A stretch of DNA of 64,000 bases from Lysobacter_K sp043738095 (GTDB lineage: Bacteria > Pseudomonadota > Gammaproteobacteria > Xanthomonadales > Xanthomonadaceae). The stretch spans positions 62,001-126,000 of the forward strand of contig JAYSZI010000123.1 of the NCBI GenBank assembly GCA_043738095.1, in the 5' to 3' direction. Positions 49,064-57,851 of this stretch are shown one piece after another (the first letter of the stretch is position 1; every line of letters begins with the position of its first letter). The notes beneath the pieces were generated by a model. The model ran no database searches and was not told where the DNA came from. It saw only the letters and a list, made by a program, of their open reading frames with translations. Both the position numbers and the translations under genes were made by a program.

Positions 49064-49584
49064 TGCATTGCCCCTTCTGCCAGCACCTAGACACCCGCGT
49101 GATCGACTCGCGCGTGTCCGACGACGGCGCGACGATTCGTCGTCGCCGTGTGTGCGAGGCCTGCGGCGAGCGTTTCAGTACGCTCGAGACGATCGAGTTG
49201 AAGTTGCCGGTGATCATCAAGGGCGACGGCCGGCGCGAGGCGTTCGACGCGCGCAAGTTGCGGGTGGGTTTCGACCGCGCGCTGCAGAAGCGCCCGGTGC
49301 CGGAAGAGCAGATCGAGGCGGCTGTACGCGCGGTCGTGCACCACCTGCGCATGACCACCGAACGCGAGCTAGCCTCACGCCGCGTCGGTGAGTTCGTGAT
49401 GGCGGAGCTGCGCAAGCTCGACCACGTCGCCTACGTGCGCTTCGCTTCGGTGTACCGCGCGTTCGAGGACGTTGCCGATTTCCGCGAGGAGCTTGATCGG
49501 CTCGAACGCGACAGTCCGGGCGAGGGGCAGCTGACTTTGCTCGCAGGCGAGCCTGTACCCGGCCCGAAGGCCAAGCGACGATGA
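49063..49584 (+). CDS. nrdR: Transcriptional repressor NrdR
   Basis: 173 aa. N-terminal zinc ribbon with C3, C6, C31 and C34, then an ATP-cone (VIIKGDGRREAFDARKL). It senses (d)ATP and represses ribonucleotide reductase genes. ATG 49063 gives the invariant M-H-C-P-F-C start and shares a base with the stop of the preceding gene. The glyA-nrdR-ribD order is common in proteobacteria; the four-helix-bundle gene has been added between. Confidence 0.96.
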   Translation: MHCPFCQHLDTRVIDSRVSDDGATIRRRRVCEACGERFSTLETIELKLPVIIKGDGRREAFDARKLRVGFDRALQKRPVPEEQIEAAVRAVVHHLRMTTERELASRRVGEFVMAELRKLDHVAYVRFASVYRAFEDVADFREELDRLERDSPGEGQLTLLAGEPVPGPKAKRR

Positions 49585-49699
49585 GAACCCCTGCGGCTGG
49601 TTATTCGACGGTCTCTCCCTTGCCGTCTGGCATATAGGATTTCAAGGCGGTCATGCGAATGTCGGACCATCAATGGCAACAATGCGGAGCGGGCGCCCC

Positions 49700-50800
49700 A
49701 TGACGGAATTCTCTGCCGGCGACCATGCCCTGATGGCGCGCGCGTTGCGCCTGGCCGAGCGCGGCGCGTACACCACCAAGCCGAACCCGATGGTTGGTTG
49801 CGTGCTCGCGCATGGCGACGAGGTCGTCGGCGAAGGCTGGCACCAGCGTGCCGGCGAACCACACGCGGAAGTGCTCGCGTTGCAGGCCGCCGGCGAACGC
49901 GCCAGGGGTGCTACCGCCTACGTCACCCTCGAACCCTGCGCCCATACCGGCAAGACCGGGCCATGCGCGGACGCGCTGATCGCGGCCGGCGTCGCGCGCG
50001 TGGTCGGGGCGATGCGCGACCCATTCCCGCAAGTCGACGGCGTCGGGTTCACGCGCCTGCAGGCGGCCGGCATCGTGGTCGAGTCGGGCTTGATGGAAGC
50101 ACCGGCGCGCGCGCTCAACCGTGGCTGGTTATCGCTGGTGGAGCGTGGCCGGCCGTGGGTCCGCATCAAGCTCGCGACCAGCCTCGATGGCCGCAGCGCG
50201 CTGGCCAACGGTGAGTCGAAATGGATCAGTGGCGAGGCCTCGCGTCGCGATGTGCAGAAGTGGCGCGCCCGCGCCGGCGCGATCGTCACCGGCGCCGGCA
50301 CCGTGCTCGCCGACGACCCCTCGCTGACCGTGCGCCTGGGCGACGACACGCCATTCGTCGCGCCGTTGCGCGTGGTGCTCGACCCGGGACTGGCCACCGT
50401 CGCCCGCGGCCGGGTGCGCGAGGGCGATGCGCCGACGCTGTACCTGCACGCTCCGAATGCGAAGTTGCCGCGTGGCATCAGCGCGCAGGTCGCGTCGGTG
50501 CCCGTGGCGAGCGGACGCTTCGACCTGCCGGCGGTGCTCAAGCTGCTGGCGGCGCGCGGCATCAACGAGATCCAGCTTGAAGCCGGCGCCACGCTGGCGG
50601 GCGCGTTTCTGTCAGAAGGACTGGTCGACGAGATTTTGCTGTACGTCGCGCCGGTATTGCTCGGCGAGCGCGCGCGGCCGCTGTTCGACGGCCTGCACAT
50701 CGAGGCGATGGCGCAGAAGTTGAACCTGACCATCGTGGAGTCTCGCTACATCGGCAGCGATGTGCGCTTGCTGCTGCGCCCGGCAACGGGTGCGGCATGA
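49700..50800 (+). CDS. ribD: Bifunctional riboflavin deaminase/reductase RibD
   Basis: 366 aa. N-terminal cytidine-deaminase-like domain with zinc ligands in EPHAEVLAL and PCAHTGKTGPC; C-terminal reductase domain starting VRIKLATSLDGRSALANGESKWISG. Steps two and three of riboflavin synthesis. ATG 49700 fits the family; ATGs at 49673 and 49682 would lengthen it. I looked for an FMN riboswitch in the 115-bp leader and did not find one. Coupled to the next gene by ATGA. Confidence 0.95.
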   Translation: MTEFSAGDHALMARALRLAERGAYTTKPNPMVGCVLAHGDEVVGEGWHQRAGEPHAEVLALQAAGERARGATAYVTLEPCAHTGKTGPCADALIAAGVARVVGAMRDPFPQVDGVGFTRLQAAGIVVESGLMEAPARALNRGWLSLVERGRPWVRIKLATSLDGRSALANGESKWISGEASRRDVQKWRARAGAIVTGAGTVLADDPSLTVRLGDDTPFVAPLRVVLDPGLATVARGRVREGDAPTLYLHAPNAKLPRGISAQVASVPVASGRFDLPAVLKLLAARGINEIQLEAGATLAGAFLSEGLVDEILLYVAPVLLGERARPLFDGLHIEAMAQKLNLTIVESRYIGSDVRLLLRPATGAA

Positions 50801-51720
50801 GTTCGGACTTCGTCGGCCCTACCGTCAAGGCTACTGGGGGCCCATTGGATGCGGCTTTCAAAGGCTCCGCCGGCAAGCGCCCCGAATTGAAGGATCCGGC
50901 TTTCAAGGATCCGGCGTTCAAGGATCCAGCGTTCAAGGATCATTTCTCGATCGTCGCCGCTGCCTATGCCGCGGCGCGGCCCGAATATCCCGACGCGTTG
51001 TTCGACGCGCTCGCGGCGTTAGTGCCGCGCTCGGGCAATGTCTGGGAGCCGGGCTGCGGCAGCGGTCAGGCCACGCGCGGATTGGCTGCGCGCTTCGCTC
51101 ATGTGCATGCGAGCGACCCGAGTGCGCAGCAGATCGCGCAGCATTGGGCCTCGGTCGAGAGTGCGGTAGGTTTCGACGCGCAGGACATCCAAAGACCTAG
51201 CGCCCACCACGTCACGCTGGAAGTCGTGCCGGGCGAATCCACGTCACTGCCCGACGCCAGCGTGCAGCTGGTCGCGGTCGCGCAGGCACTGCATTGGTTC
51301 GATCGCGACGCATTCTTCGCGCAATGCGAACGCGTGCTGATGCCCGGCGGTGTGCTGGCGGCGTGGGGCTATCCGGACTTCATCGCGCCGGCAGGCATGG
51401 ACGCCGCGGTCGCCGCGTTCCGCGCGCAGATCGAACCGCACTGGCCGCCCGAACGGGCCCAGGTCGACGCGCACTATGACGGCTACGACTGGCCCTTCCC
51501 GGCGCTGCCGACGCCGCAATTACGGCTTGAAGCCCAATGGTCCCTCGCGCATTTCATGCGCTATCTGTCGAGCATCTCGGCCAGCGCACGTTGCTTGGCT
51601 GCCACCGGCGACGATCCGGTCGCGCGGCACGCTCCAGCGCTGGCGGCGGCGTGGGGCGACCCCGGCGACATCCGCACGGTGCAATGGCCGTTGTTCCTGC
51701 ACCTGCGTCGCAAACCCTGA
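50797..51720 (+). CDS. Class I SAM-dependent methyltransferase in the rib operon
   Basis: 307 aa. SAM motif I is WEPGCGSGQATRGLA; the post-motif region VQLVAVAQALHWFDRDAFF and VLMPGGVLAAWGY matches the type-11 methyltransferase group of unknown substrate. The real domain starts near residue 47 (DHFSIVAAAYAAARPEYPD). Before it is an added leader encoded by a 15-bp tandem repeat (AAGGATCCGGCTTTC, about four copies at 50892-50942), read as KDPAF repeats. ATG 50797 overlaps the ribD stop, so it is coupled to the riboflavin genes, but a methylation step is not part of the known pathway. Confidence 0.82.
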   Translation: MSSDFVGPTVKATGGPLDAAFKGSAGKRPELKDPAFKDPAFKDPAFKDHFSIVAAAYAAARPEYPDALFDALAALVPRSGNVWEPGCGSGQATRGLAARFAHVHASDPSAQQIAQHWASVESAVGFDAQDIQRPSAHHVTLEVVPGESTSLPDASVQLVAVAQALHWFDRDAFFAQCERVLMPGGVLAAWGYPDFIAPAGMDAAVAAFRAQIEPHWPPERAQVDAHYDGYDWPFPALPTPQLRLEAQWSLAHFMRYLSSISASARCLAATGDDPVARHAPALAAAWGDPGDIRTVQWPLFLHLRRKP

Positions 51721-51727
51721 GGCGCGC

Positions 51728-52327
51728 ATGTTTACTGGACTGATCGAGAGCGTCGGCCGGCTTGCAGGCCGCGAATTGCGTAGCGGTGACGCGCGCCTGA
51801 GCATCGACGTCGGCAGCCTGCCGTTCGCCGACGTGCAGCTGGGCGAAAGCATCGCGGTCAACGGCGTGTGCCTGACCGTGGTCGCGTTCGATGCGCGCCG
51901 CTTCGAGGCCGATGCGTCGACCGAAACCCTGGCGCTGACTACCCTCGGCGAATTGCCGCTGGATGGCGCGCTCAATCTGGAACGGGCGATGCGTCCGAGC
52001 GACCGCCTCGGCGGCCACCTGGTCAGCGGTCACGTCGACGGCGTGGGCCGCGTGCTGCAAGTCTGGCAGGACGCCCGCGCGCAGCGCTGGCGTTTCGGCG
52101 CGCCGGTCGCGCTGCTGCGCTATGTCGCGAGCAAGGGTTCGATCTGCGTCGATGGCGTCAGCCTGACCGTGAACGCGGTCGATGACGCGGGCTTCGAGGT
52201 TGCGCTGGTGCCACACACGCTCGCCCACACCGCGTTCGGCGCAACCGCGGTCGGTGCTGCGGTCAATCTGGAAGTGGACTTGGTCGCGCGCTATGTCGAA
52301 CGTTTGTTGCAGGCGCGCGACGACTAA
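51728..52327 (+). CDS. ribE: Riboflavin synthase alpha subunit
   Basis: 199 aa, two lumazine-binding repeats. N-terminus M-F-T-G-L-I-E-S-V-G, ESIAVNGVCLTVV in repeat one and KGSICVDGVSLTVNAV in repeat two, HLVSGHVDGVG linking. It dismutates two 6,7-dimethyl-8-ribityllumazine to riboflavin. Starts 7 bp after the methyltransferase gene. Confidence 0.96.
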   Translation: MFTGLIESVGRLAGRELRSGDARLSIDVGSLPFADVQLGESIAVNGVCLTVVAFDARRFEADASTETLALTTLGELPLDGALNLERAMRPSDRLGGHLVSGHVDGVGRVLQVWQDARAQRWRFGAPVALLRYVASKGSICVDGVSLTVNAVDDAGFEVALVPHTLAHTAFGATAVGAAVNLEVDLVARYVERLLQARDD

Positions 52328-52418
52328 ACGGTTTGGTCCGCGTGTTTCCGGGCGTGGCTGTGAGCGGGGGAGTCGTCGTTGCCCTGGGAGGCGGCGACGT
52401 GAGGCCCGCACCCCATTG

Positions 52419-52488
52419 ACGCCAGATTTTCCGTCGCCCAACTCGTGCGCAGCGAAACCCGAGGCCATTCGGCGCGGAAATCTGGCGT
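52419..52488. promoter_or_regulatory. Inverted repeat in the ribE-ribB gap
   Basis: ACGCCAGATTTTCCG at 52419-52433 and CGGAAATCTGGCGT at 52475-52488 are complementary with one bulge and a 41-nt loop. It sits in the 290-bp gap before ribB, which has no other gene. It is not an FMN riboswitch: the RFN core (such as ACCGGCGGT) is absent. It could be a regulatory RNA structure or an insertion-derived repeat. Confidence 0.5.
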
Positions 52489-52617
52489 TTCGCGCTTGGT
52501 CGCTAGCGGGCTAAAGATCCGATTCGGCTCGCTGCCGCAACGCAGGTTTTCATCTCGATCCGGCCCGGCCTGCCGCTGGGGCTTAAAATACCCGCCCGCT
52601 TTCGTCTTTGGCGTCCC

Positions 52618-53724
52618 ATGCCCTTCTGCCCGATCCCCGAACTGCTCGACGAAATCCGCGCCGGCCGCATGGTCGTGATCGTCGATGACGAGGACCGCGA
52701 GAACGAGGGTGACTTGATCATGGCCGCCGAGCTGGTGCGGCCGCAGGACATCAATTTCATGGTCACCCACGCGCGTGGGCTGGTGTGCCTGTCGCTCACG
52801 CGCGAGCGCTGCCGCCAGCTCGGCCTGCCGCCGATGGTCCGCGACAACACGTCGCAGCACCACACTAATTTCACCGTCAGCATCGAGGCCGCCGAGGGCG
52901 TTACCACCGGCATCTCGGCCTACGACCGCGCCCACACCGTGCGCACCGCGGTGCGGCCCGATGCGCAGCCGCGCGACCTGTCGCAGCCGGGCCACATCTT
53001 TCCGCTGATGGCGCAGCCCGGCGGCGTGCTCAACCGTGCCGGCCACACCGAAGCGGCGACCGATCTGGCCCTGCTGGCCGGGTTGGAGCCCAGCGGCGTG
53101 CTGGTGGAGATTCTCAATGCCGACGGCAGCATGGCGCGTCGGCCGCAACTGGAGGCGTTCGCGGCCGAGCACGGCCTCAAGATCGGCTCGATCGAGGAAC
53201 TGATCCGCTATCGCCTCGCTACCGAGCACACCGTCGAGCGCGTCGACGCCCGCGAGATCGACACTGAGCACGGCGCGTTCCAGCTGGTCAGTTACCGCGA
53301 CCGCCTCAACCACGCCCTGCATTTCGCCCTGCTGCGCGGCGAGCCCGATGCGGCGACGCCGACGCTGGTGCGCGTGCATGTGCAGAACCCCCTCGCCGAC
53401 GCACTGCATTGGCGCAGGCCGGATTTCGGCCCGGCGGTCGGCGATGTGCTTGCGGCGATCGCGCGCGAAGGCCGGGGCGCGCTGGTGCTGCTCGGCGACA
53501 ACGCTGATGCAGAAGCCTTGCTGGCGCGCGTGCGGGCGAAACCGCAGGCTGACCCCGACGTCGCAGCCCCCGGCCATGCACTAGCGGAATGGCGCCGCAA
53601 TGGCGCGGGTAGCCAGATCCTGGCCGACCTCGGCCTGGGCAAGCTGCGCGTGCTCGGCACCCCGCGCAAGCAGGTGGGATTGGCGGGGTTCGGTCTGGAG
53701 GTGGTCGAGTACGTCAGTCTGTAG
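52618..53724 (+). CDS. ribB: 3,4-dihydroxy-2-butanone-4-phosphate synthase with degenerate RibA domain
   Basis: 368 aa. The N-terminal DHBP synthase is intact: VDDEDRENEGDLIMAAE, THARGLVCLSL and RAGHTEAATDLALLAG. The C-terminal half aligns in position with GTP cyclohydrolase II but lacks the zinc ligands: the usual R-V-H-S-E-C...C-D-C reads RVHVQNPLADALHW with no cysteines. This is the RibBX type known from other proteobacteria, whose RibA part has no cyclohydrolase activity. A true ribA must lie elsewhere. Confidence 0.92.
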   Translation: MPFCPIPELLDEIRAGRMVVIVDDEDRENEGDLIMAAELVRPQDINFMVTHARGLVCLSLTRERCRQLGLPPMVRDNTSQHHTNFTVSIEAAEGVTTGISAYDRAHTVRTAVRPDAQPRDLSQPGHIFPLMAQPGGVLNRAGHTEAATDLALLAGLEPSGVLVEILNADGSMARRPQLEAFAAEHGLKIGSIEELIRYRLATEHTVERVDAREIDTEHGAFQLVSYRDRLNHALHFALLRGEPDAATPTLVRVHVQNPLADALHWRRPDFGPAVGDVLAAIAREGRGALVLLGDNADAEALLARVRAKPQADPDVAAPGHALAEWRRNGAGSQILADLGLGKLRVLGTPRKQVGLAGFGLEVVEYVSL

Positions 53725-53948
53725 GCGTCCAGCGAGGCTGGGCATCACAGGAAGAAACTCGCCGCTACCAAGCCCCCATCTGGGCCACAGGAGGATCATT
53801 CGCAAGCGTCGAACCTGCTAAGTCGTGCCCGCGTCGTGACGATCAGCGTGTCCTACAAGGCTCGGCAGGCTAGGGGTCAGAGTCAGGAGCGGGCGCGGCC
53901 GCCGCCCCGCACGCGCTAAACTGCGCAACCTTCCCCGACGACCGCCCC

Positions 53949-54446
53949 ATGGCCCACTACGAAGGCGATCTGCGCAGCCCCGACGGCGCGCGATTCGCGA
54001 TCATCGCCAGCCGCTGGAACCCGCGCATCACCGATACGCTGGTCGCCGGCGCGCGCAAGACGTTCGCCGAACACGGCGTGGACGACGACGCCGTCGACGT
54101 GATCCGCGTGCCGGGTGCGTGGGAACTGCCGTTGGTCGCCGCACGCGTGGCCGGGGCCCGGCGCCATGCGGCGATCGTCGCGCTCGGCTGCGTGGTCCGT
54201 GGCGACACCCGCCATTACGAGCAGGTCGCCGACGGTTGCTCCGAGGGGTTGATGCGGGTGGCTTTGGACTACGGCATTCCGGTCGCCAACGGGGTGCTCG
54301 CCGTTGACCTCCACGAGCACGCCCAAGCCCGCGCCGGCGGCACCCACGGCAACAAGGGCGAAGAGGCCGCGTTGGTCGTGATTGAGATGACGCAGTTGTT
54401 GGAGCAGTTGCCCGCGTCCCATCTTGCCGCAGAGAAAGCAGCATGA
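53949..54446 (+). CDS. ribH: 6,7-dimethyl-8-ribityllumazine synthase
   Basis: 165 aa. Family motifs: IIASRWNPRITDTLVAGA, VPGAWELPLVA, IVALGCVVRGDTRHYEQVADG, and the late GIPVANGVLAVD. It condenses the RibB and RibD products. Located 224 bp after ribB (the gap shows no gene) and coupled to nusB by ATGA. Confidence 0.96.
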   Translation: MAHYEGDLRSPDGARFAIIASRWNPRITDTLVAGARKTFAEHGVDDDAVDVIRVPGAWELPLVAARVAGARRHAAIVALGCVVRGDTRHYEQVADGCSEGLMRVALDYGIPVANGVLAVDLHEHAQARAGGTHGNKGEEAALVVIEMTQLLEQLPASHLAAEKAA

Positions 54447-54904
54447 GCCGGCGCCGTCCGGATGGGATCGACCCCGTTGCCCGCTCGCGCGCGCGTCGTC
54501 GCGCCCTGCAAGCGGTCTACGCGTGGCAGTTGTCGGGATCGAGCGTGCGCGACGTGATCGAGCAGTTCGCCCACGAGCAGGCCAAGGAAGTAGCCGACCT
54601 CGAATATTTCGAGGACCTGGTGCGTGGCGTCGACCAGCACCAAAACGACCTCGACGAAGCACTGGCGCCATTTCTTGATCGCGACATCGAGCAAGTGGAT
54701 CCGATCGAACGTGCGGTGCTGCGCCTGGCCGCATACGAGCTGCGCATGCGCCCTGACGTGCCGTACCGCGTGGTGATCAACGAGGCGATCGAGACTTCGA
54801 AACGTTTCGGCGCCGAGCATGGGCACACCTATATCAACGGCGTGCTCGACCATGCCGCCGCGGCCTGGCGCGCCACTGAGGTCAATGCGCCGCGCGATCG
54901 TTGA
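54443..54904 (+). CDS. nusB: Transcription antitermination protein NusB
   Basis: 153 aa all-helical RNA-binding protein of rRNA antitermination. ARRRALQAVYAWQLSGSS at the start, FLDRDIEQVDPIERAVLRLAAYEL in the middle, and PYRVVINEAIETSKRFGAEHGHTYINGVLD near the end are family hallmarks. The ribH-nusB-thiL order is conserved in gammaproteobacteria. Confidence 0.97.
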   Translation: MSRRRPDGIDPVARSRARRRALQAVYAWQLSGSSVRDVIEQFAHEQAKEVADLEYFEDLVRGVDQHQNDLDEALAPFLDRDIEQVDPIERAVLRLAAYELRMRPDVPYRVVINEAIETSKRFGAEHGHTYINGVLDHAAAAWRATEVNAPRDR

Positions 54905-55035
54905 TGGTGATCGATGCGAACCATTCGACCATGCGGTGCTGCGCCTAGCTGGGCGACGGTCACGATGACCGGCGCGGCGTTGCAGAGACACGGCGCAGGT
55001 TGGCGTGCATCGCGCGCTGCGGCGCGTTGGAGCTC

Positions 55036-56049
55036 ATGGTGACTGACAGGTCTCGCGGCGCGGCTGAGTTCGGGCTTATCGACCGTATCCGCGCTCGCGT
55101 GCCGCAACGCGACGATGTGATCCTCGGCATCGGCGACGACGCCGCGGTGCTGCAGGTGCCGCCCGGCAAACAGCTCGTGATCGCCACCGACACGCTCAAC
55201 AGCGGCGTGCATTTCCCGGTCGACACTGCTGCGGCCGACATCGGCTGGAAGGCGCTCGCGGTCAATCTGTCCGACCTCGCCGCGATGGGCGCGCAACCGG
55301 CGTGGTGCACGTTGTCGTTGTCGCTGCCCTGCGAGGATGTGGCGTGGCTCGATGCCTTTCTAGACGGGTTCCTAGGCTTGGCCGCGCTGCACGATGTCGT
55401 ACTGGTCGGCGGCGATACCACTCGCGGGCCTTTGTCGATCTGCGTGACCGTGCATGGCTTCGTGGAACCGGGCAGCGTGTTGCGTCGCGATGGCGCGGAG
55501 CTAGGCGACGACATCTGGATCAGCGGCACGCTCGGCGATGCCGCCGGCGCGCTCTCACTGTTGCTTCCGCAGAGGGCAGCCGACGACATTCAATCGGGGG
55601 ACGAACACCTGTCTCGACACTTATCAGAATTGCGTATGCGGCTCAATCGGCCGACGCCACGCGTGGCGCTGGGCCGAGCCTTGGTCGGCATCGCGCATGC
55701 GGGTATCGATATTTCGGACGGTCTGTTGGCTGACCTCGGCCACGTGTGTCGCGCCAGCGGTGTTGCCGCCGAAGTCGATCTGTCGACCTTGCCCCTATCC
55801 CCGGTGTTGCTTGACACCTTCGACGAGGAGCGCCGCCGTGCGCTGCAGACCAGCGGCGGCGACGACTACGAACTGTGCTTCACCGCGCCGGTGGCGGCGC
55901 GTGCGTTGCTCACTTCGATCGCCGAGGTCACCGGCACGCCGCTGACCCAGATCGGCCGGATTGCACCCGGGGAGGGTGTGAGTGCATTGGGCGCCGATGG
56001 CCGGCCCTGGGTGCCCCAGCGGATGGGCTACACCCACTTCGCCGAATGA
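55036..56049 (+). CDS. thiL: Thiamine-monophosphate kinase
   Basis: 337 aa. Phosphorylates thiamine monophosphate to the active diphosphate. Motifs: EFGLIDRIRARV, the metal-binding ILGIGDDAAVL, ALAVNLSDLAAMGAQP, VLVGGDTTRGPLS, and GIDISDGLLADLGHV. GGAG at 55029-55032 supports ATG 55036 or GTG 55039. It follows nusB after 131 bp. No TPP riboswitch seen. Confidence 0.95.
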   Translation: MVTDRSRGAAEFGLIDRIRARVPQRDDVILGIGDDAAVLQVPPGKQLVIATDTLNSGVHFPVDTAAADIGWKALAVNLSDLAAMGAQPAWCTLSLSLPCEDVAWLDAFLDGFLGLAALHDVVLVGGDTTRGPLSICVTVHGFVEPGSVLRRDGAELGDDIWISGTLGDAAGALSLLLPQRAADDIQSGDEHLSRHLSELRMRLNRPTPRVALGRALVGIAHAGIDISDGLLADLGHVCRASGVAAEVDLSTLPLSPVLLDTFDEERRRALQTSGGDDYELCFTAPVAARALLTSIAEVTGTPLTQIGRIAPGEGVSALGADGRPWVPQRMGYTHFAE

Positions 56050-56072
56050 TCGCTGCACCCGCACCTAGGGGC

Positions 56073-56750
56073 TCAGGGGTCGCCGGGCAGCACTGCATGC
56101 ACGCGCTCGCGCAGCGCCGGCAGCACCTCGTCGGCGAACCATCGATTACGCTGGAACCACGCCACGTTGCGCGGACTGGGATGTGGCAACGGAAGCTGCC
56201 GCGGCAGGTAGTCGCGGAATGCGCGCACGGTCTGCGTCAGCGTCGGCTGGCGCAAGGCGCCGAGGAAGTGCGTTTGCGCGTACTGGCCAATCAGCAAGGT
56301 CAAGCCGATGTTAGGTAACAATGGCAGCAGTCGTGGATGCCAAGTGCTCCGGTATTCACGTCGCGGCGGTAGGTCACCTGATCCGCCTTTGCCGGGATAG
56401 CAGAAGCCCATTGGCACAATCGCCACGCGCGAGTCGTCGTAGAAATGTTCGGGTTCGAGTTGCAACCACTCGCGCAGGCGCGCTCCACTGGCGTCATCCC
56501 ACGGCACGCCGCTCGCATGCACCCGCGTGCCGGGCGCTTGGCCGACGATCAGCAGGCGGGCGCTGGTGGCGGCGCGCAGCACCGGACGCGGACCGAGCGG
56601 CAGATGCGCCTCGCATAACCGACAAGCGCGGATTTCGTCGAGCAAACCATCCAGTGGTGTGCTCACGGCAGCAGCAGCTGCCCGGATTGAGGCTGCCGTG
56701 GGAGGGGCACAGGGTAGGAATACGCTCGAAGAGGTTGCCGCAGCGGGCAT
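56073..56750 (-). CDS. Uracil-DNA glycosylase superfamily protein
   Basis: 225 aa. The UDG fold motifs are visible: motif A as LLIVGQAPGTRVHASGVPWDD and motif B as LPHPSPRNVAWF. An N-terminal C-x-x-C (ACRLC) recalls the iron-sulfur families 4/5, but the other two cysteines are not obvious, so a cluster is unlikely. Substrate and activity cannot be told from sequence. ATG 56750 was chosen because the longer frame has no domain. The 115-bp gap to the upstream gene shows nothing else. Confidence 0.82.
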   Translation of the reverse strand: MPAAATSSSVFLPCAPPTAASIRAAAAAVSTPLDGLLDEIRACRLCEAHLPLGPRPVLRAATSARLLIVGQAPGTRVHASGVPWDDASGARLREWLQLEPEHFYDDSRVAIVPMGFCYPGKGGSGDLPPRREYRSTWHPRLLPLLPNIGLTLLIGQYAQTHFLGALRQPTLTQTVRAFRDYLPRQLPLPHPSPRNVAWFQRNRWFADEVLPALRERVHAVLPGDP

Positions 56751-56865
56751 GGCATGACGGTTCGAACTGTCGCGGGTAGAAGCCAAACATTTGCTCTGCT
56801 GCAGGAGCCAGCCATCGCCTCGCCGAGCAGGTCGACCAGTTCGCCCTGCAAGTTGCTGGGAAAGG

Positions 56866-57417
56866 TCATGGCGATGGGTCTGGCCGCTGCGACCCCTCAA
56901 GCCGCGCGCGCAGCAATCGCCCACCGGCGGCGAGCAGCAACGCGGGTAGCCAGACCCAGCGCGCTTCTGACACCAGTACGGCCAGTCCGCGATGGCTGAA
57001 GAAATCAGCGCCGATCGGCGAGACCGCGATCGGCCGCCACGGCGCGAACAGACGTTGCTCCGACCACGGCCACGCCAACGCGACACCGAGGCCGCCGTTG
57101 GTCAATGCATCCAGCAGGGGATGCGAAACGGTGCAGACAAACAGCCAGCTCGCGGCGCGCCACGGCGAGCAACGCCAGACGCGATGGCAGAGCGCACCGA
57201 ACACGCCGACGCAAGCAGCGAACAGCACTGAATGGCTCGCGCCGCGGTGGCCGAAGGCATCGGCGTAGGCGATGCCGAGCTTGAACGCGATCACGTCGAA
57301 ATCGGGCAGCATCGCCGCGACGATGCCGGCGGCAAGCAAACGCGGGGGAATCGCGCGCGAACCCAATGCTACGGCAAGCGCCAGGGGCACCGCCGCATGC
57401 GCCAGCACCGTCGGCAT
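56866..57417 (-). CDS. YdjM-like metal-dependent hydrolase (membrane)
   Basis: 183 aa integral membrane protein of the LexA-binding/YdjM family. Conserved polar residues in hydrophobic context: MPTVLAHAAVPLAL, AAMLPDFDVIAF, GHRGASHSVLFA, and SHPLLDALTNGG, which place His and Asp ligands as in the family. In E. coli ydjM is SOS-induced; regulation here is unknown. ATG overlaps the yraN stop. Confidence 0.85.
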   Translation of the reverse strand: MPTVLAHAAVPLALAVALGSRAIPPRLLAAGIVAAMLPDFDVIAFKLGIAYADAFGHRGASHSVLFAACVGVFGALCHRVWRCSPWRAASWLFVCTVSHPLLDALTNGGLGVALAWPWSEQRLFAPWRPIAVSPIGADFFSHRGLAVLVSEARWVWLPALLLAAGGRLLRARLEGSQRPDPSP

Positions 57418-57851
57418 CAGCCATCGTCCGCGCGGAACGCGTCGCGCAGCCAGTGCAGGCGCGGCGCCGCGGGATCGCCGTCGGCTTCGACTACATCGAA
57501 GCGGCAGGCGACGTGGGCGAATTCATGGTGGTTGGCGAGGAACAGTTGCGCGGCGTGCACCAGCTTGCGGCGCTTGCTGGCATCGATCGAGGCCGCGCCA
57601 CCGCCGAAGCGAGTGTCGCGGCGATAGCGCACTTCGACGAACACCAGCACCGGGTCGCGCCCGCTCGCATCGAGCATGACCAGATCGAGTTCGCCGCCGC
57701 GGAAGTGGGCATTGGCGGCGACGTCGCGCAGTCCGGCCTGCAGCAGGTAGGTGCGCGCTGCGGTTTCGACCGCAGCGCCACGGCTGCGACGGTCGAGTGT
57801 CATCTCGCTGGGCCCCAACGTAGGGCCACCCATGTCAGCGGCGGCCGGCAT
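57417..57851 (-). CDS. yraN: YraN family (UPF0102) nuclease-like protein
   Basis: 144 aa. The restriction-endonuclease-like fold motif appears as RGGELDLVMLD...VLVFVEVRYR. YraN follows lpoA in many gammaproteobacteria. The start is uncertain: ATG 57851 overlaps lpoA by 17 bp; ATG 57803 gives a more standard N-terminus (M-T-L-D-R-R-S-R-G). Function not established; related to Holliday-junction resolvase folds. Confidence 0.88.
   Translation of the reverse strand: MPAAADMGGPTLGPSEMTLDRRSRGAAVETAARTYLLQAGLRDVAANAHFRGGELDLVMLDASGRDPVLVFVEVRYRRDTRFGGGAASIDASKRRKLVHAAQLFLANHHEFAHVACRFDVVEADGDPAAPRLHWLRDAFRADDG

Noticed and set aside
49585..49699. FMN riboswitch before ribD
   Set aside because: The leader is short and lacks the RFN core blocks; none is seen before ribB either.
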